Program-made: the position numbers and the translations under genes
In this document: one piece after another, positions 1 through 5,003 of the stretch
Position numbering within the stretch: the first letter of the stretch is position 1
Layout: every line of letters starts with the position of its first letter
Assembly: GCA_031270215.1 (NCBI GenBank)
Contig: JAISYB010000029.1
Span: 1-9,248, forward strand
DNA length: 9,248 nt
DNA from: Streptococcaceae bacterium
GTDB taxonomy: Bacteria; Bacillota; Bacilli; Lactobacillales; Streptococcaceae
Reading direction: 5' to 3'
Notes under the pieces: generated by a model
What the model was told of the DNA's origin: nothing
What the model saw: only the letters and a program-made list of their open reading frames with translations
Database searches by the model: none

Positions 1-94
1 AAAAGCTACCTGTCCTGTCCTGTCCTGTCCTGTCCTGTCCTGTCCTGTCCTGTCCTGTCCTGTCCTGTCCTGTCCTGTCCGATAGTGTAATCAT
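1..94 (-). CDS. 5' end of a leftward gene with a pentanucleotide-repeat start, partial
   Basis: This reading frame begins at an ATG (94-92), preceded at a 5-nt distance by AAAGGGGTG (108-100), a good ribosome binding site. An in-frame TGA lies just upstream, so the start is bounded. The predicted protein begins MITLS, continues with a pentapeptide DRTGQ repeated four times plus DRT, and then reads GSF before leaving the window at position 1. Because 5 and 3 share no factor, GGACA repeats are open in all three frames, and each gain or loss of one copy shifts the downstream frame. This is the classical design of a phase-variable gene; streptococcal type III methyltransferase modS, with GAGCA repeats, is a known parallel. 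Only about 31 codons are visible, so the product is unknown. It could instead be an untranslated leader if transcription starts at the alternative promoter (84-113). Confidence 0.45.
   Translation of the reverse strand, partial: MITLSDRTGQDRTGQDRTGQDRTGQDRTGSF
9..80. repeat. (TGTCC)14 pentanucleotide tandem repeat
   Basis: Fourteen perfect TGTCC copies run from 11 to 80, with a partial copy (CC) at 9-10. There is not one substitution in the tract, which points to recent slippage or active turnover rather than an old decayed repeat. It is far more GC-rich than the flanking DNA. Both strands are free of stop codons in every frame. On the minus strand it encodes a DRTGQ pentapeptide repeat. Confidence 0.97.
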
Positions 95-113
95 CTTAAC
101 ACCCCTTTGTCAA
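84..113 (-). promoter_or_regulatory. Alternative sigma-A-like promoter (TTGACA-18-TACACT)
   Basis: On the minus strand TTGACA (113-108) is followed 18 nt later by TACACT (89-84). The -35 is perfect and the -10 is fair. A start point about 7 nt downstream would fall inside the GGACA tract, beyond the ATG at 94, giving a transcript that begins with the repeats. This conflicts with the coding interpretation, so it may be a chance match (TTGACA also supplies the in-frame TGA) or a second promoter whose strength depends on tract length. Confidence 0.35.
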
Positions 114-132
114 GTAAAAAAAACTTTTTTAT

Positions 133-146
133 TGAAACCGTTTTTA
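133..146. promoter_or_regulatory. cre-like site (CcpA operator)
   Basis: TGAAACCGTTTTTA matches the degenerate cre consensus TGWNANCGNTNWCA at all fixed positions but one (T instead of C near the 3' end). It lies just downstream of the expected start of the extended -10 promoter at 157-165, a position where CcpA normally represses. Relative to the alternative promoter at 84-113 it would sit about 60 bases upstream, where CcpA can activate. The consensus is loose, so this stays a candidate. Confidence 0.35.
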
Positions 147-156
147 AACTAACTAC

Positions 157-165
157 ATTTTAACA
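157..165 (-). promoter_or_regulatory. Extended -10 promoter for the leftward repeat-start gene
   Basis: The minus strand reads TGTTAAAAT, an extended -10 element (TGn followed by TAAAAT, five of six to TATAAT). No good -35 is visible 17 nt upstream (TTTCTT). Transcription would begin near 150, leaving a leader of about 55 nt before the ATG at 94 and putting the cre-like site just after the start. The surrounding bases resemble the metK promoter region at 2311-2330. Confidence 0.45.
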
Positions 166-212
166 CGAAAGTTAGAAAAAAGAAAGCGGAAACTTAATAA
201 AAATTGATAATT

Positions 213-267
213 AAAAGAAAAAGTGGCTGACTTGTTTGTTTATCTGGAGGTAGCTTTTCAGTCAGCC
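213..267 (-). terminator. Intrinsic terminator of the leftward metK-xpt transcript
   Basis: On the minus strand GGCTGACT (267-260) pairs with AGTCAGCC (232-225), an 8-bp GC-rich stem with a 27-nt loop. It is followed by ACTTTTTCTTTT, a T-rich release tract. It lies 118 bases past the xpt stop and ahead of the promoter of the next leftward gene. Its 5' arm is shared with the hairpin at 256-285, so the two cannot form together. Confidence 0.65.
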
Positions 268-285
268 GTTGCCGACTGCCTGAAA
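256..285 (-). ncRNA. Structured RNA hairpin with a GNRA loop, overlapping the terminator
   Basis: On the minus strand TTTCAG (285-280) pairs with CTGAAA (261-256). Inside it, after one G.A mismatch, CAGTCG (278-273) pairs with CGGCTG (268-263), closed by the tetraloop GCAA (272-269). The inner helix holds a U.G wobble that would be an A.C mismatch on the other strand, which supports the minus strand as the transcribed one. The 3' arm overlaps the 5' arm of the terminator at 213-267, so this hairpin acts on paper as an antiterminator. It may belong to the 3' UTR of xpt or to a small RNA. It matches no riboswitch family that I recognise. Confidence 0.45.
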
Positions 286-361
286 CACTTTACTCTCTTA
301 AGCTGATGAAACTTACCTTGATTAATAACCAGAGTAATTTCAGTTATTTCTGCTGACTTTA

Positions 362-383
362 AGATTGCCAAAAAAAGCAATCT
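362..383 (-). other. Hairpin directly after the xpt stop codon
   Basis: On the minus strand AGATTGC (383-377) pairs with GCAATCT (368-362) around an 8-nt loop of seven T and one G. The stem starts one base past the stop codon. There is no T-run after the stem, since the U-rich part lies in the loop. It is therefore more likely a 3'-end stabilising hairpin than a good terminator. Confidence 0.4.
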
Positions 384-384
384 C

Positions 385-966
385 TTAGGCGTCTGCACTT
401 AGAAATTCAACTTGACCATCAACAAAGCCTTTGATTCTGGCGAGGGATTTGATTGGAATACCGGCTGCTTCAAGTAGTGCACGTCCGGTTTGAAAGCTTT
501 TCTCGATAACAATGCCAATACCGACTACATCACTGCCTGCCTGCTGACATAACTCAACTAACCCCTTAGCAGCTTGTCCATTTGCTAAAAAGTCATCAAT
601 AATCAGCACCTTGTCAGTATGGTTCAAAAATCTTTTAGAGATGGAAATGGTACTCGTCACTTGCTTGGTGAATGAATAAACCTCACTCGTTAATAGTTCC
701 TCATTCATCGTCAAGCTCTTGGTTTTTCTGGCAAAAACCATTGGCACCCCAAGTACTTCTGCGGCATAAAGCGCTGGCGCAATTCCACTTGCTTCAATCG
801 TTACGACTTTAGTAATTCCCAAATCCGCAAAGCTTTGCGCAAATGTCTGACCTATTTCGTGCATTAAATGTGCATCTATTTGGTGCGTTAAAAAGCGGTC
901 AACCTTTAAAACCTCACAATCTAAAACAATGCCGTCCTCTTTAATCCTATCCTCTAATAACTTCAT
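385..966 (-). CDS. xpt: Xanthine phosphoribosyltransferase
   Basis: Xpt is a cytosolic purine-salvage enzyme that converts xanthine and PRPP to XMP and diphosphate. The 193-residue product matches Bacillus subtilis and lactococcal Xpt along its whole length. It has the N-terminal hood MKLLEDRI, the TIEASGIAP segment near residues 57-65, and the PRPP-binding signature VLIIDDFLANGQ near residues 120-131. The family is usually about 190-197 residues. Two ATGs are adjacent (969 and 966); I choose the second because AGGA then sits 7 nt away and lactococcal Xpt starts the same way. The gene follows metK in the same direction, with a terminator between them and no convincing promoter of its own. No purine riboswitch fits in the 74-nt gap, and the xanthine permease often paired with xpt is not here. 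Confidence 0.95.
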   Translation of the reverse strand: MKLLEDRIKEDGIVLDCEVLKVDRFLTHQIDAHLMHEIGQTFAQSFADLGITKVVTIEASGIAPALYAAEVLGVPMVFARKTKSLTMNEELLTSEVYSFTKQVTSTISISKRFLNHTDKVLIIDDFLANGQAAKGLVELCQQAGSDVVGIGIVIEKSFQTGRALLEAAGIPIKSLARIKGFVDGQVEFLSADA

Positions 967-994
967 CATATCTTCCTTTTCTAAATATTGTTTT

Positions 995-1039
995 AAAAAA
1001 AGCTGAGCACATCAACGCTTAGGTCAATCTCTCAGCCTT
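995..1039 (-). terminator. Intrinsic terminator between metK and xpt
   Basis: Five bases after the metK stop, the minus strand forms a 9-bp stem: AAGGCTGAG (1039-1031) pairs with CTCAGCTTT (1007-999), including one G.U pair, around a 23-nt loop. A run of T follows directly. The form is strong and canonical. The xpt ribosome binding site lies only about 20 bases further on, so xpt expression probably depends on read-through. Confidence 0.8.
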
Positions 1040-1043
1040 ATCC

Positions 1044-2234
1044 TTAGGACAAATAAGCCTCTAATAGAGAAACCTTGTCCAATCTCTCCCATGGTAAATC
1101 AAGATCATTTCGTCCAAAATGTCCATATGCCGCAACCTGACGATACCTTGGCTTGCGAAGATCAAGCATTTCGATAATCCCTGCTGGACGTAAATCAAAA
1201 TGCGTGCGAATCGCTTCAATGATTGTTTCATCACTAATCTTGCCAGTTTTAAAGGTATTGATTGAAATAGATACCGGTCTTGCAACGCCTATCGCATATG
1301 CCACTTGGATTTCAATCTTGTCGGCTAGTCTTGCTGCAACGATATTTTTAGCAATATATCTTGCGGCATAGCTAGCTGAGCGGTCAACCTTTGTTGCGTC
1401 CTTACCGGAAAATGCACCGCCGCCATGTCGTGCATAGCCACCGTAAGTATCAACAATAATCTTTCGACCAGTTAAACCAGAGTCGCCTTGTGGCCCACCA
1501 ATGACAAAACGTCCTGTCGGATTGATGAAGTATTTAGTTTCATCATCAAGCAAAGCCTTTGGAATCACAGCTTCTATAACCTGCTTTTTAACATCTCTTT
1601 GAATTTCTTCTAAACTAATTTCTGGATCATGCTGCGTTGAGATAACAACTGTATCAACTCGTTTTGGTCTATCAAATTCATCATATTCAACTGTCACTTG
1701 GCTTTTCGCATCGGGTCTTAAGTAAGGGAGCGCCTTATTTTTCCTTAGCTCTGCTAATTTACGAACCAACTTATGACTTAGAGCAATCGGAAGTGGCATA
1801 AATTCCTCGGTTTCATTAGTCGCAAAGCCAAACATTAACCCCTGATCGCCTGCCCCAATTAAATCTAATGGATCTTTATTTTCCTGATGACGCACTTCAA
1901 GTGCTGTATCAACGCCTTGTGCAATATCTGCACTTTGCTCTACTAATGACGGATGAACGCCCACCGTATCAGCATCAAAGCCATACTTTGCACGATCATA
2001 GCCAATCTCTCTAATCGTATCACGCACCACACGGTTTATATCGACATATGCTGTTGTCGAAATTTCACCAAAAACATGAACCGTTCCCGTATAAACGGCT
2101 GTTTCAACAGCAACACGTGCTGTAGGATCCTGTGTTAAAATTGCATCTAAAATTGAATCACTAATCTGATCGGCAACCTTATCTGGATGACCTTCTGAAA
2201 CTGATTCTGATGTAAATAATTTCTTTTCTACCAT
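1044..2234 (-). CDS. metK: S-adenosylmethionine synthetase
   Basis: MetK makes S-adenosylmethionine from methionine and ATP, releasing phosphate and diphosphate; it is a cytosolic and essential enzyme. At 396 residues it has the normal family length. The three domains carry the expected signatures: GHPDK (residues 15-19, ATP binding and catalytic His), GAGDQG (127-132, the hexapeptide of MetK) and GGGAFSGKD (271-279, the glycine-rich nonapeptide that binds phosphate). The start is fixed by GGGGGA, 6 nt upstream of ATG 2234. That ribosome binding site is part of an SMK-box riboswitch, so SAM should shut off translation. The gene faces away from corA and ends in an intrinsic terminator before xpt. 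Confidence 0.98.
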   Translation of the reverse strand: MVEKKLFTSESVSEGHPDKVADQISDSILDAILTQDPTARVAVETAVYTGTVHVFGEISTTAYVDINRVVRDTIREIGYDRAKYGFDADTVGVHPSLVEQSADIAQGVDTALEVRHQENKDPLDLIGAGDQGLMFGFATNETEEFMPLPIALSHKLVRKLAELRKNKALPYLRPDAKSQVTVEYDEFDRPKRVDTVVISTQHDPEISLEEIQRDVKKQVIEAVIPKALLDDETKYFINPTGRFVIGGPQGDSGLTGRKIIVDTYGGYARHGGGAFSGKDATKVDRSASYAARYIAKNIVAARLADKIEIQVAYAIGVARPVSISINTFKTGKISDETIIEAIRTHFDLRPAGIIEMLDLRKPRYRQVAAYGHFGRNDLDLPWERLDKVSLLEAYLS

Positions 2235-2238
2235 AATT

Positions 2239-2307
2239 GTTCCCCCGTATCTTTTATTTTTCGGTTACAAGGCGTCCTTTTTAAAGTCAAAAAGTCCTCT
2301 CGGAAAC
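2239..2307 (-). promoter_or_regulatory. SMK box (SAM-III) riboswitch in the metK leader
   Basis: The leader carries the conserved core GCCTTGTAACCGAAA (2272-2258) seen in lactobacillales SMK boxes. Helix P1 forms between GTTTCC (2307-2302) and GGGGAAC (2245-2239), which hides the GGGGGA ribosome binding site. AGG (2297-2295) can pair with CCT as P2, and CTTTTT (2293-2288) with AAAAAG (2281-2276) as P3. This class binds SAM at the three-way junction and blocks ribosome access, so the element acts on translation and needs no terminator. It ends 4 bases before the metK ATG. Confidence 0.93.
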
Positions 2308-2319
2308 TGTAACTACATT

Positions 2320-2348
2320 AGTTTAACACGCTTTTGCCTTTTTTTAAA
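2320..2348 (-). promoter_or_regulatory. metK promoter with extended -10
   Basis: On the minus strand TGTTAAACT (2328-2320) is an extended -10 element. A weak -35, TTTAAA (2348-2343), stands 17 nt upstream. Transcription would start near 2313, a few bases ahead of the first base of the SMK box, which is what a compact riboswitch leader needs. Confidence 0.55.
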
Positions 2349-2364
2349 CAAAAAAAGCAAATGA

Positions 2365-2385
2365 TTGATAGTTATTAACTATCAA
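2365..2385. promoter_or_regulatory. 21-bp perfect palindrome upstream of metK, likely operator
   Basis: TTGATAGTT (2365-2373) and AACTATCAA (2377-2385) are exact inverted arms around ATT. The palindrome lies about 50-70 bases upstream of the expected metK start point and in the divergent region with corA. No T-run follows on either strand, so it is not a terminator. A dimeric repressor or activator site is the natural reading, but I cannot name the regulator. Confidence 0.5.
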
Positions 2386-2436
2386 ATGTGAACACTAGCT
2401 ATTATCCGACAGCCCCAATTCAAAAATACTTAACCC

Positions 2437-2489
2437 TTGATATTTTTAAAATCTTTTCAAAGCTAAAAAACATTTTTCCAAAATATCAA
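2437..2489. repeat. 10-bp inverted repeat with TTGATA/TATCAA ends
   Basis: TTGATATTTT (2437-2446) is matched by AAAATATCAA (2480-2489), with 33 AT-rich bases between. The outer hexamers equal those of the palindrome at 2365-2385, and another TATCAA lies at 2581-2586. They may be half-sites of one regulator that bridges the metK-corA control region. Low complexity makes the T/A part of the arms weak evidence; the TTGATA part is the interesting one. Confidence 0.4.
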
Positions 2490-2548
2490 TTGCACACCTA
2501 GAAGAGTGTAATTAAAAAACAAGCTAAGCATTTTGACCGTTATCCTTT

Positions 2549-2573
2549 TATAATCAAGCAGTTGTGATAAAAT
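2549..2573 (+). promoter_or_regulatory. Candidate -10 elements for corA-birA
   Basis: Two -10 candidates lie close together: a perfect TATAAT (2549-2554) and an extended type TGATAAAAT (2565-2573). Neither has a good -35 at 16-18 nt. The extended element needs none, so a start near 2580 is plausible, about 30 bases ahead of the corA ATG. Confidence 0.4.
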
Positions 2574-2610
2574 AATAGAGTATCAACAAATCTGGATAAA
2601 GAAGGTGAGT

Positions 2611-3555
2611 ATGGTGATTCGTTTTTTTTCATCAACTGGCGCAACAATCAAAGAAAATCAAACGGCAGGACATGGCACATGGATTATGATGACCAGCCCA
2701 ACGATTGAAGAATCAAGAACAATTGCTGAGCAATATGACATTGAATATGACGACCTAAGAAGTGCACTCGATGAAGAGGAACGTTCTAGACTGCAAATTG
2801 AGGAACATTATTCATTAATCTTAGTTGACATTCCAGTAATTGAAAAAAGGAATAATAAGGACTGGTACATCACGCTACCCTTGGGAATTATTATTACTGA
2901 CGAGGTGATTATTACTATTTGTATCCAAGAAAATAGTATCCTCCAAGATTTTGCCAGCGGAATTGTCAAAAATTTTTTCACATATATGAAAACACGTTTT
3001 ATTTTCCAAATTCTTTATAAAAATGCTTCGCTTTATCTGCGTTATCTGCGTGTTATCAATCGCAAATCTGATAAGGTTGAGGCGGAACTGCACCGGGCAA
3101 CACGAAATGAGGAATTAATTGAGCTTTTGGAAATGGAAAAAACGCTCGTTTATTTTACAACTTCACTAAAATCAAACGAAATCGTCCTTGAAAAGCTGCT
3201 TAAAAGTCGAGCAATTAAAAAATACCCAGAAGATACGGATTTGCTTGAAGATGCGATTGTCGAGAACAAGCAGGCAATTGAAATGGCAAATATTTATACT
3301 AATATCTTAAATGGTATGCTAGATACCTTTGCCTCAATCATTTCAAATAACCAAAACGTCATTATGAAATTTCTAGCGATTGCAACGATTGTCATGAGTA
3401 TTCCAACAATGATCTTCTCGGCATATGGCATGAATCTAAAAGATAATAATCTACCGCTTGCTAACACCACACATGCTTTTTGGATTATTCTCGTCTTATC
3501 AACGGTCTTAAGCATTGCAACAATCCTCTACTTTATCAAAAAACGTTTCTTTTAA
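2611..3555 (+). CDS. CorA-family divalent metal ion transporter
   Basis: The product resembles streptococcal CorA-type proteins over its full 314 residues. CorA is a homopentameric membrane channel that takes up magnesium, sometimes cobalt or nickel. The N-terminal 240 or so residues are cytosolic, with an acidic, helix-rich part (LDEEERSRLQIEE near 53-65) and the long stalk helix. Two membrane segments close the protein (about 252-272 and 289-309), with the selectivity motif GMN at 273-275 at the end of the first. The basic tail KKRFF is typical. I take ATG 2611 as the start because GAAGG lies 5 nt upstream; GTG 2605 or GTG 2614 are possible. It is the first gene of a tight operon with birA, 16 nt ahead. 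The substrate is inferred from the family only. Confidence 0.9.
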   Translation: MVIRFFSSTGATIKENQTAGHGTWIMMTSPTIEESRTIAEQYDIEYDDLRSALDEEERSRLQIEEHYSLILVDIPVIEKRNNKDWYITLPLGIIITDEVIITICIQENSILQDFASGIVKNFFTYMKTRFIFQILYKNASLYLRYLRVINRKSDKVEAELHRATRNEELIELLEMEKTLVYFTTSLKSNEIVLEKLLKSRAIKKYPEDTDLLEDAIVENKQAIEMANIYTNILNGMLDTFASIISNNQNVIMKFLAIATIVMSIPTMIFSAYGMNLKDNNLPLANTTHAFWIILVLSTVLSIATILYFIKKRFF

Positions 3556-3571
3556 GCAAATGGAGCATAAT

Positions 3572-4537
3572 ATGAATCAAACGACGCAAAAAATTTACTT
3601 GTCATTATTAAATCATCCAGACAAGCCGCTTTCCGGTGAGAAGCTGGCAGAAGGCTTGGGCATTAGCCGTGCTGCAGTCTGGAAATCAATCCAAGATTTG
3701 AAGCTGGCTGGATATAATATCATCTCAATCAAGGGAACTGGCTATCTCTTAGCTGAAAGTGATGTCTTAAATGCTGAGAATATCAAGCATCATTTCTCAG
3801 CGGATAATTTGATTGAAACGCTCTTTCTAGTCGAAAGGTCTGCTTCAACGCAGCAAGATGCCAAGGAAGCACTACTTACTAGCCTGCCAAATTACAGCTT
3901 ATTTCTGGCAAAAAACCAAACGCTCGCTCATGGTCGCTTCAAGCGTGACTATTTTGCAGCAGAGAATCAAGGTATTTACATGAGCTTAGTGATTAAGCCT
4001 GAGCAGAAATTCCAAGAAATGCCGCAGTATACTATCCTAGCTGCGACTGCCATCGTTAAAGCAATTAAAAAATTAACCCAAATTGATACTCAGATAAAAT
4101 GGGTCAATGACATTTACCTCAATGGCAAAAAGCTTGCTGGTATCCTTTCTGAAGCAACGACCAGCATGGAAACAGGACAAATCAATCAAGTAATTATCGG
4201 TATCGGCTTAAATTTCTCCATTCACCAGACGGATTTCCCTGAAGCAATCCGTGATAAAGCAACCTCACTCTTTGCAGATACTACACCGACAATCACCAAA
4301 AACAGACTAATCGCTGAAATCTGGAACCAATTTTTCGCCTTAATTAACACTGATTTTCTTAAAATTTATAAAGAGACATCGTTTGTTTTAGGCAAGGAGG
4401 TTTCATTTGTCAAAAATAATCAGATGTTATCAGGGCGTGCGATTGATATTACTGATATGGGGGAATTAGTTGTTTTGCTAGACTCACAGGAGAGGCTATT
4501 GCTTTCTAGCGGAGAAATTTCATTAACTAGCTTCTAA
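3572..4537 (+). CDS. birA: Biotin--protein ligase and biotin operon repressor BirA
   Basis: BirA activates biotin with ATP and links it to a lysine of acetyl-CoA or pyruvate carboxylase; the long form is also a biotin-responsive repressor. The 321-residue product has an N-terminal winged helix-turn-helix (about 20-60, SGEKLAEGLGISRAAVWKSI), a central ligase domain and a C-terminal SH3-like domain (about 270-321). Ligase motifs visible are KWVND (176-180), KKLAGIL (186-192) and GIGLN (210-214). The adenylate loop, GRGRRGR in E. coli, reads AHGRFKR here (119-125); the second Gly and the two outer Arg are kept, and streptococcal members diverge there as well. The start at 3572 has TGGAG 6 nt upstream; an upstream ATG (3560) lacks one. 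It follows corA by 16 nt. No biotin gene is in the window. Confidence 0.94.
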   Translation: MNQTTQKIYLSLLNHPDKPLSGEKLAEGLGISRAAVWKSIQDLKLAGYNIISIKGTGYLLAESDVLNAENIKHHFSADNLIETLFLVERSASTQQDAKEALLTSLPNYSLFLAKNQTLAHGRFKRDYFAAENQGIYMSLVIKPEQKFQEMPQYTILAATAIVKAIKKLTQIDTQIKWVNDIYLNGKKLAGILSEATTSMETGQINQVIIGIGLNFSIHQTDFPEAIRDKATSLFADTTPTITKNRLIAEIWNQFFALINTDFLKIYKETSFVLGKEVSFVKNNQMLSGRAIDITDMGELVVLLDSQERLLLSSGEISLTSF

Positions 4538-4557
4538 TACACGAAAGGGGCAATGCT

Positions 4558-4836
4558 ATGTCTTATTTATTTTCATTTATTGCGCTCATCGGCAGCTTGA
4601 TTAATTATTATTTATGGTCGTCAATCAAAGCAAATCCTTATTGGTCTGTTGGGATGATTTTTCAGATTTTATTACTGATGTTGGCGCTTTTGAGCTTAAT
4701 GCATTTTCAAGGTGTCAAGCTTAAAATTCACGACAAGAAATACAAGCGTGTCTTTATGACTCGGCTGCTTTTACTAATCACTAATCTTGTCATTGTAGGA
4801 TTAATTGCCTTGAAGATGTGCCTCACCTATTTTTAG
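4558..4836 (+). CDS. Small membrane protein of unknown function
   Basis: The 92-residue product is hydrophobic, with three likely membrane segments: about residues 3-21, 29-49 and 67-89. A basic loop with KLKIHDKKYKR lies between the second and third, presumably facing the cytosol. I do not recognise the family. AAAGGGG is placed 7 nt ahead of the ATG. It starts 20 nt after birA and precedes the terminator at 4901-4938, so it is the last gene of the corA-birA operon. The linkage gives no firm clue to its role; an accessory function for the cation transporter would be only a guess. Confidence 0.75.
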   Translation: MSYLFSFIALIGSLINYYLWSSIKANPYWSVGMIFQILLLMLALLSLMHFQGVKLKIHDKKYKRVFMTRLLLLITNLVIVGLIALKMCLTYF

Positions 4837-4900
4837 CAGGTCGGGGCATTTTTGGTTGCTCAACAGTAGTGTCTGGCAACGTAAAATTTATCGTTTTCCC

Positions 4901-4938
4901 AGCTGCTGCTTGATAAATTCTTTGGAGCAGCTTTTTTT
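4901..4938 (+). terminator. Intrinsic terminator of the corA-birA operon
   Basis: AGCTGCT (4901-4907) pairs with AGCAGCT (4926-4932), followed by a run of seven T. The loop is 18 nt. On the other strand there is no T-run, so it works for rightward transcripts only. An 8-bp inverted repeat, AATTTATC (4885-4892) with GATAAATT (4912-4919), overlaps the stem and would compete with it. Confidence 0.85.
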
Positions 4939-4952
4939 CTAGCTAAATATAG

Positions 4953-4983
4953 AAAAAAGCTTGGAAAAAATATAATCCCAAGC
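4953..4983 (-). terminator. Intrinsic terminator of the leftward E1-DUF1934 operon
   Basis: On the minus strand GCTTGG (4983-4978) pairs with CCAAGC (4964-4959) and is followed by six T. The stem is short but well formed. It stands 20 bases past the stop of the 61-residue gene and tail to tail with the rightward terminator, so each converging operon has its own. Confidence 0.75.
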
Positions 4984-5003
4984 GTATCTTCGATATTTAC
5001 ATG

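Larger units (their letters stand above)
1..258. repeat. 11-bp inverted repeat flanking the repeat tract and promoter
   Basis: AAAAGCTACCT at 1-11 is repeated exactly in inverted orientation as AGGTAGCTTTT at 248-258. The left arm touches the window edge, so it may be longer. On the inner side the match stops at once. The 236 bases between the arms contain the pentanucleotide tract, the ATG, the cre-like site, the candidate promoters and the T-run of a terminator. The match could be chance, a transcript-level stem, or the ends of a small mobile or invertible segment. Confidence 0.6.

Noticed and set aside
1..80. CRISPR array or telomere-like repeat
   Set aside because: The units are 5 bp with no spacers, which excludes a CRISPR array. 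The DNA continues as ordinary gene-bearing chromosome, and nothing suggests a replicon end.
1..152. Plus-strand coding reading of the TGTCC tract (repeat CPVLS) running on to a TAA near 150
   Set aside because: The frame is open but has no start in the window. It would end in AT-rich low-complexity codons, while the minus strand has an ATG, a ribosome binding site and promoter elements in the right order.
213..384. T-box leader or another known riboswitch
   Set aside because: There is no AGGGTGGNACCGCG T-box sequence and no core of the SAM, TPP, FMN, purine, lysine or cyclic-di-GMP classes. It is kept as an unnamed hairpin pair.
970..1043. Purine riboswitch upstream of xpt, common in Bacillus
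   Set aside because: The gap is only 74 nt, is mostly filled by the metK terminator, and lacks the conserved purine-aptamer core.
1153..1371. Short ORFs on both strands inside metK, xpt, corA, E1 alpha and the permease region
   Set aside because: All lie within strongly conserved genes in other frames, lack good ribosome binding sites and have no family resemblance.
3515..3571. Upstream extension of BirA starting at 3515 or 3560
   Set aside because: It would overlap corA or lack a ribosome binding site. The ATG at 3572 has TGGAG at the right distance and starts like other BirA proteins.
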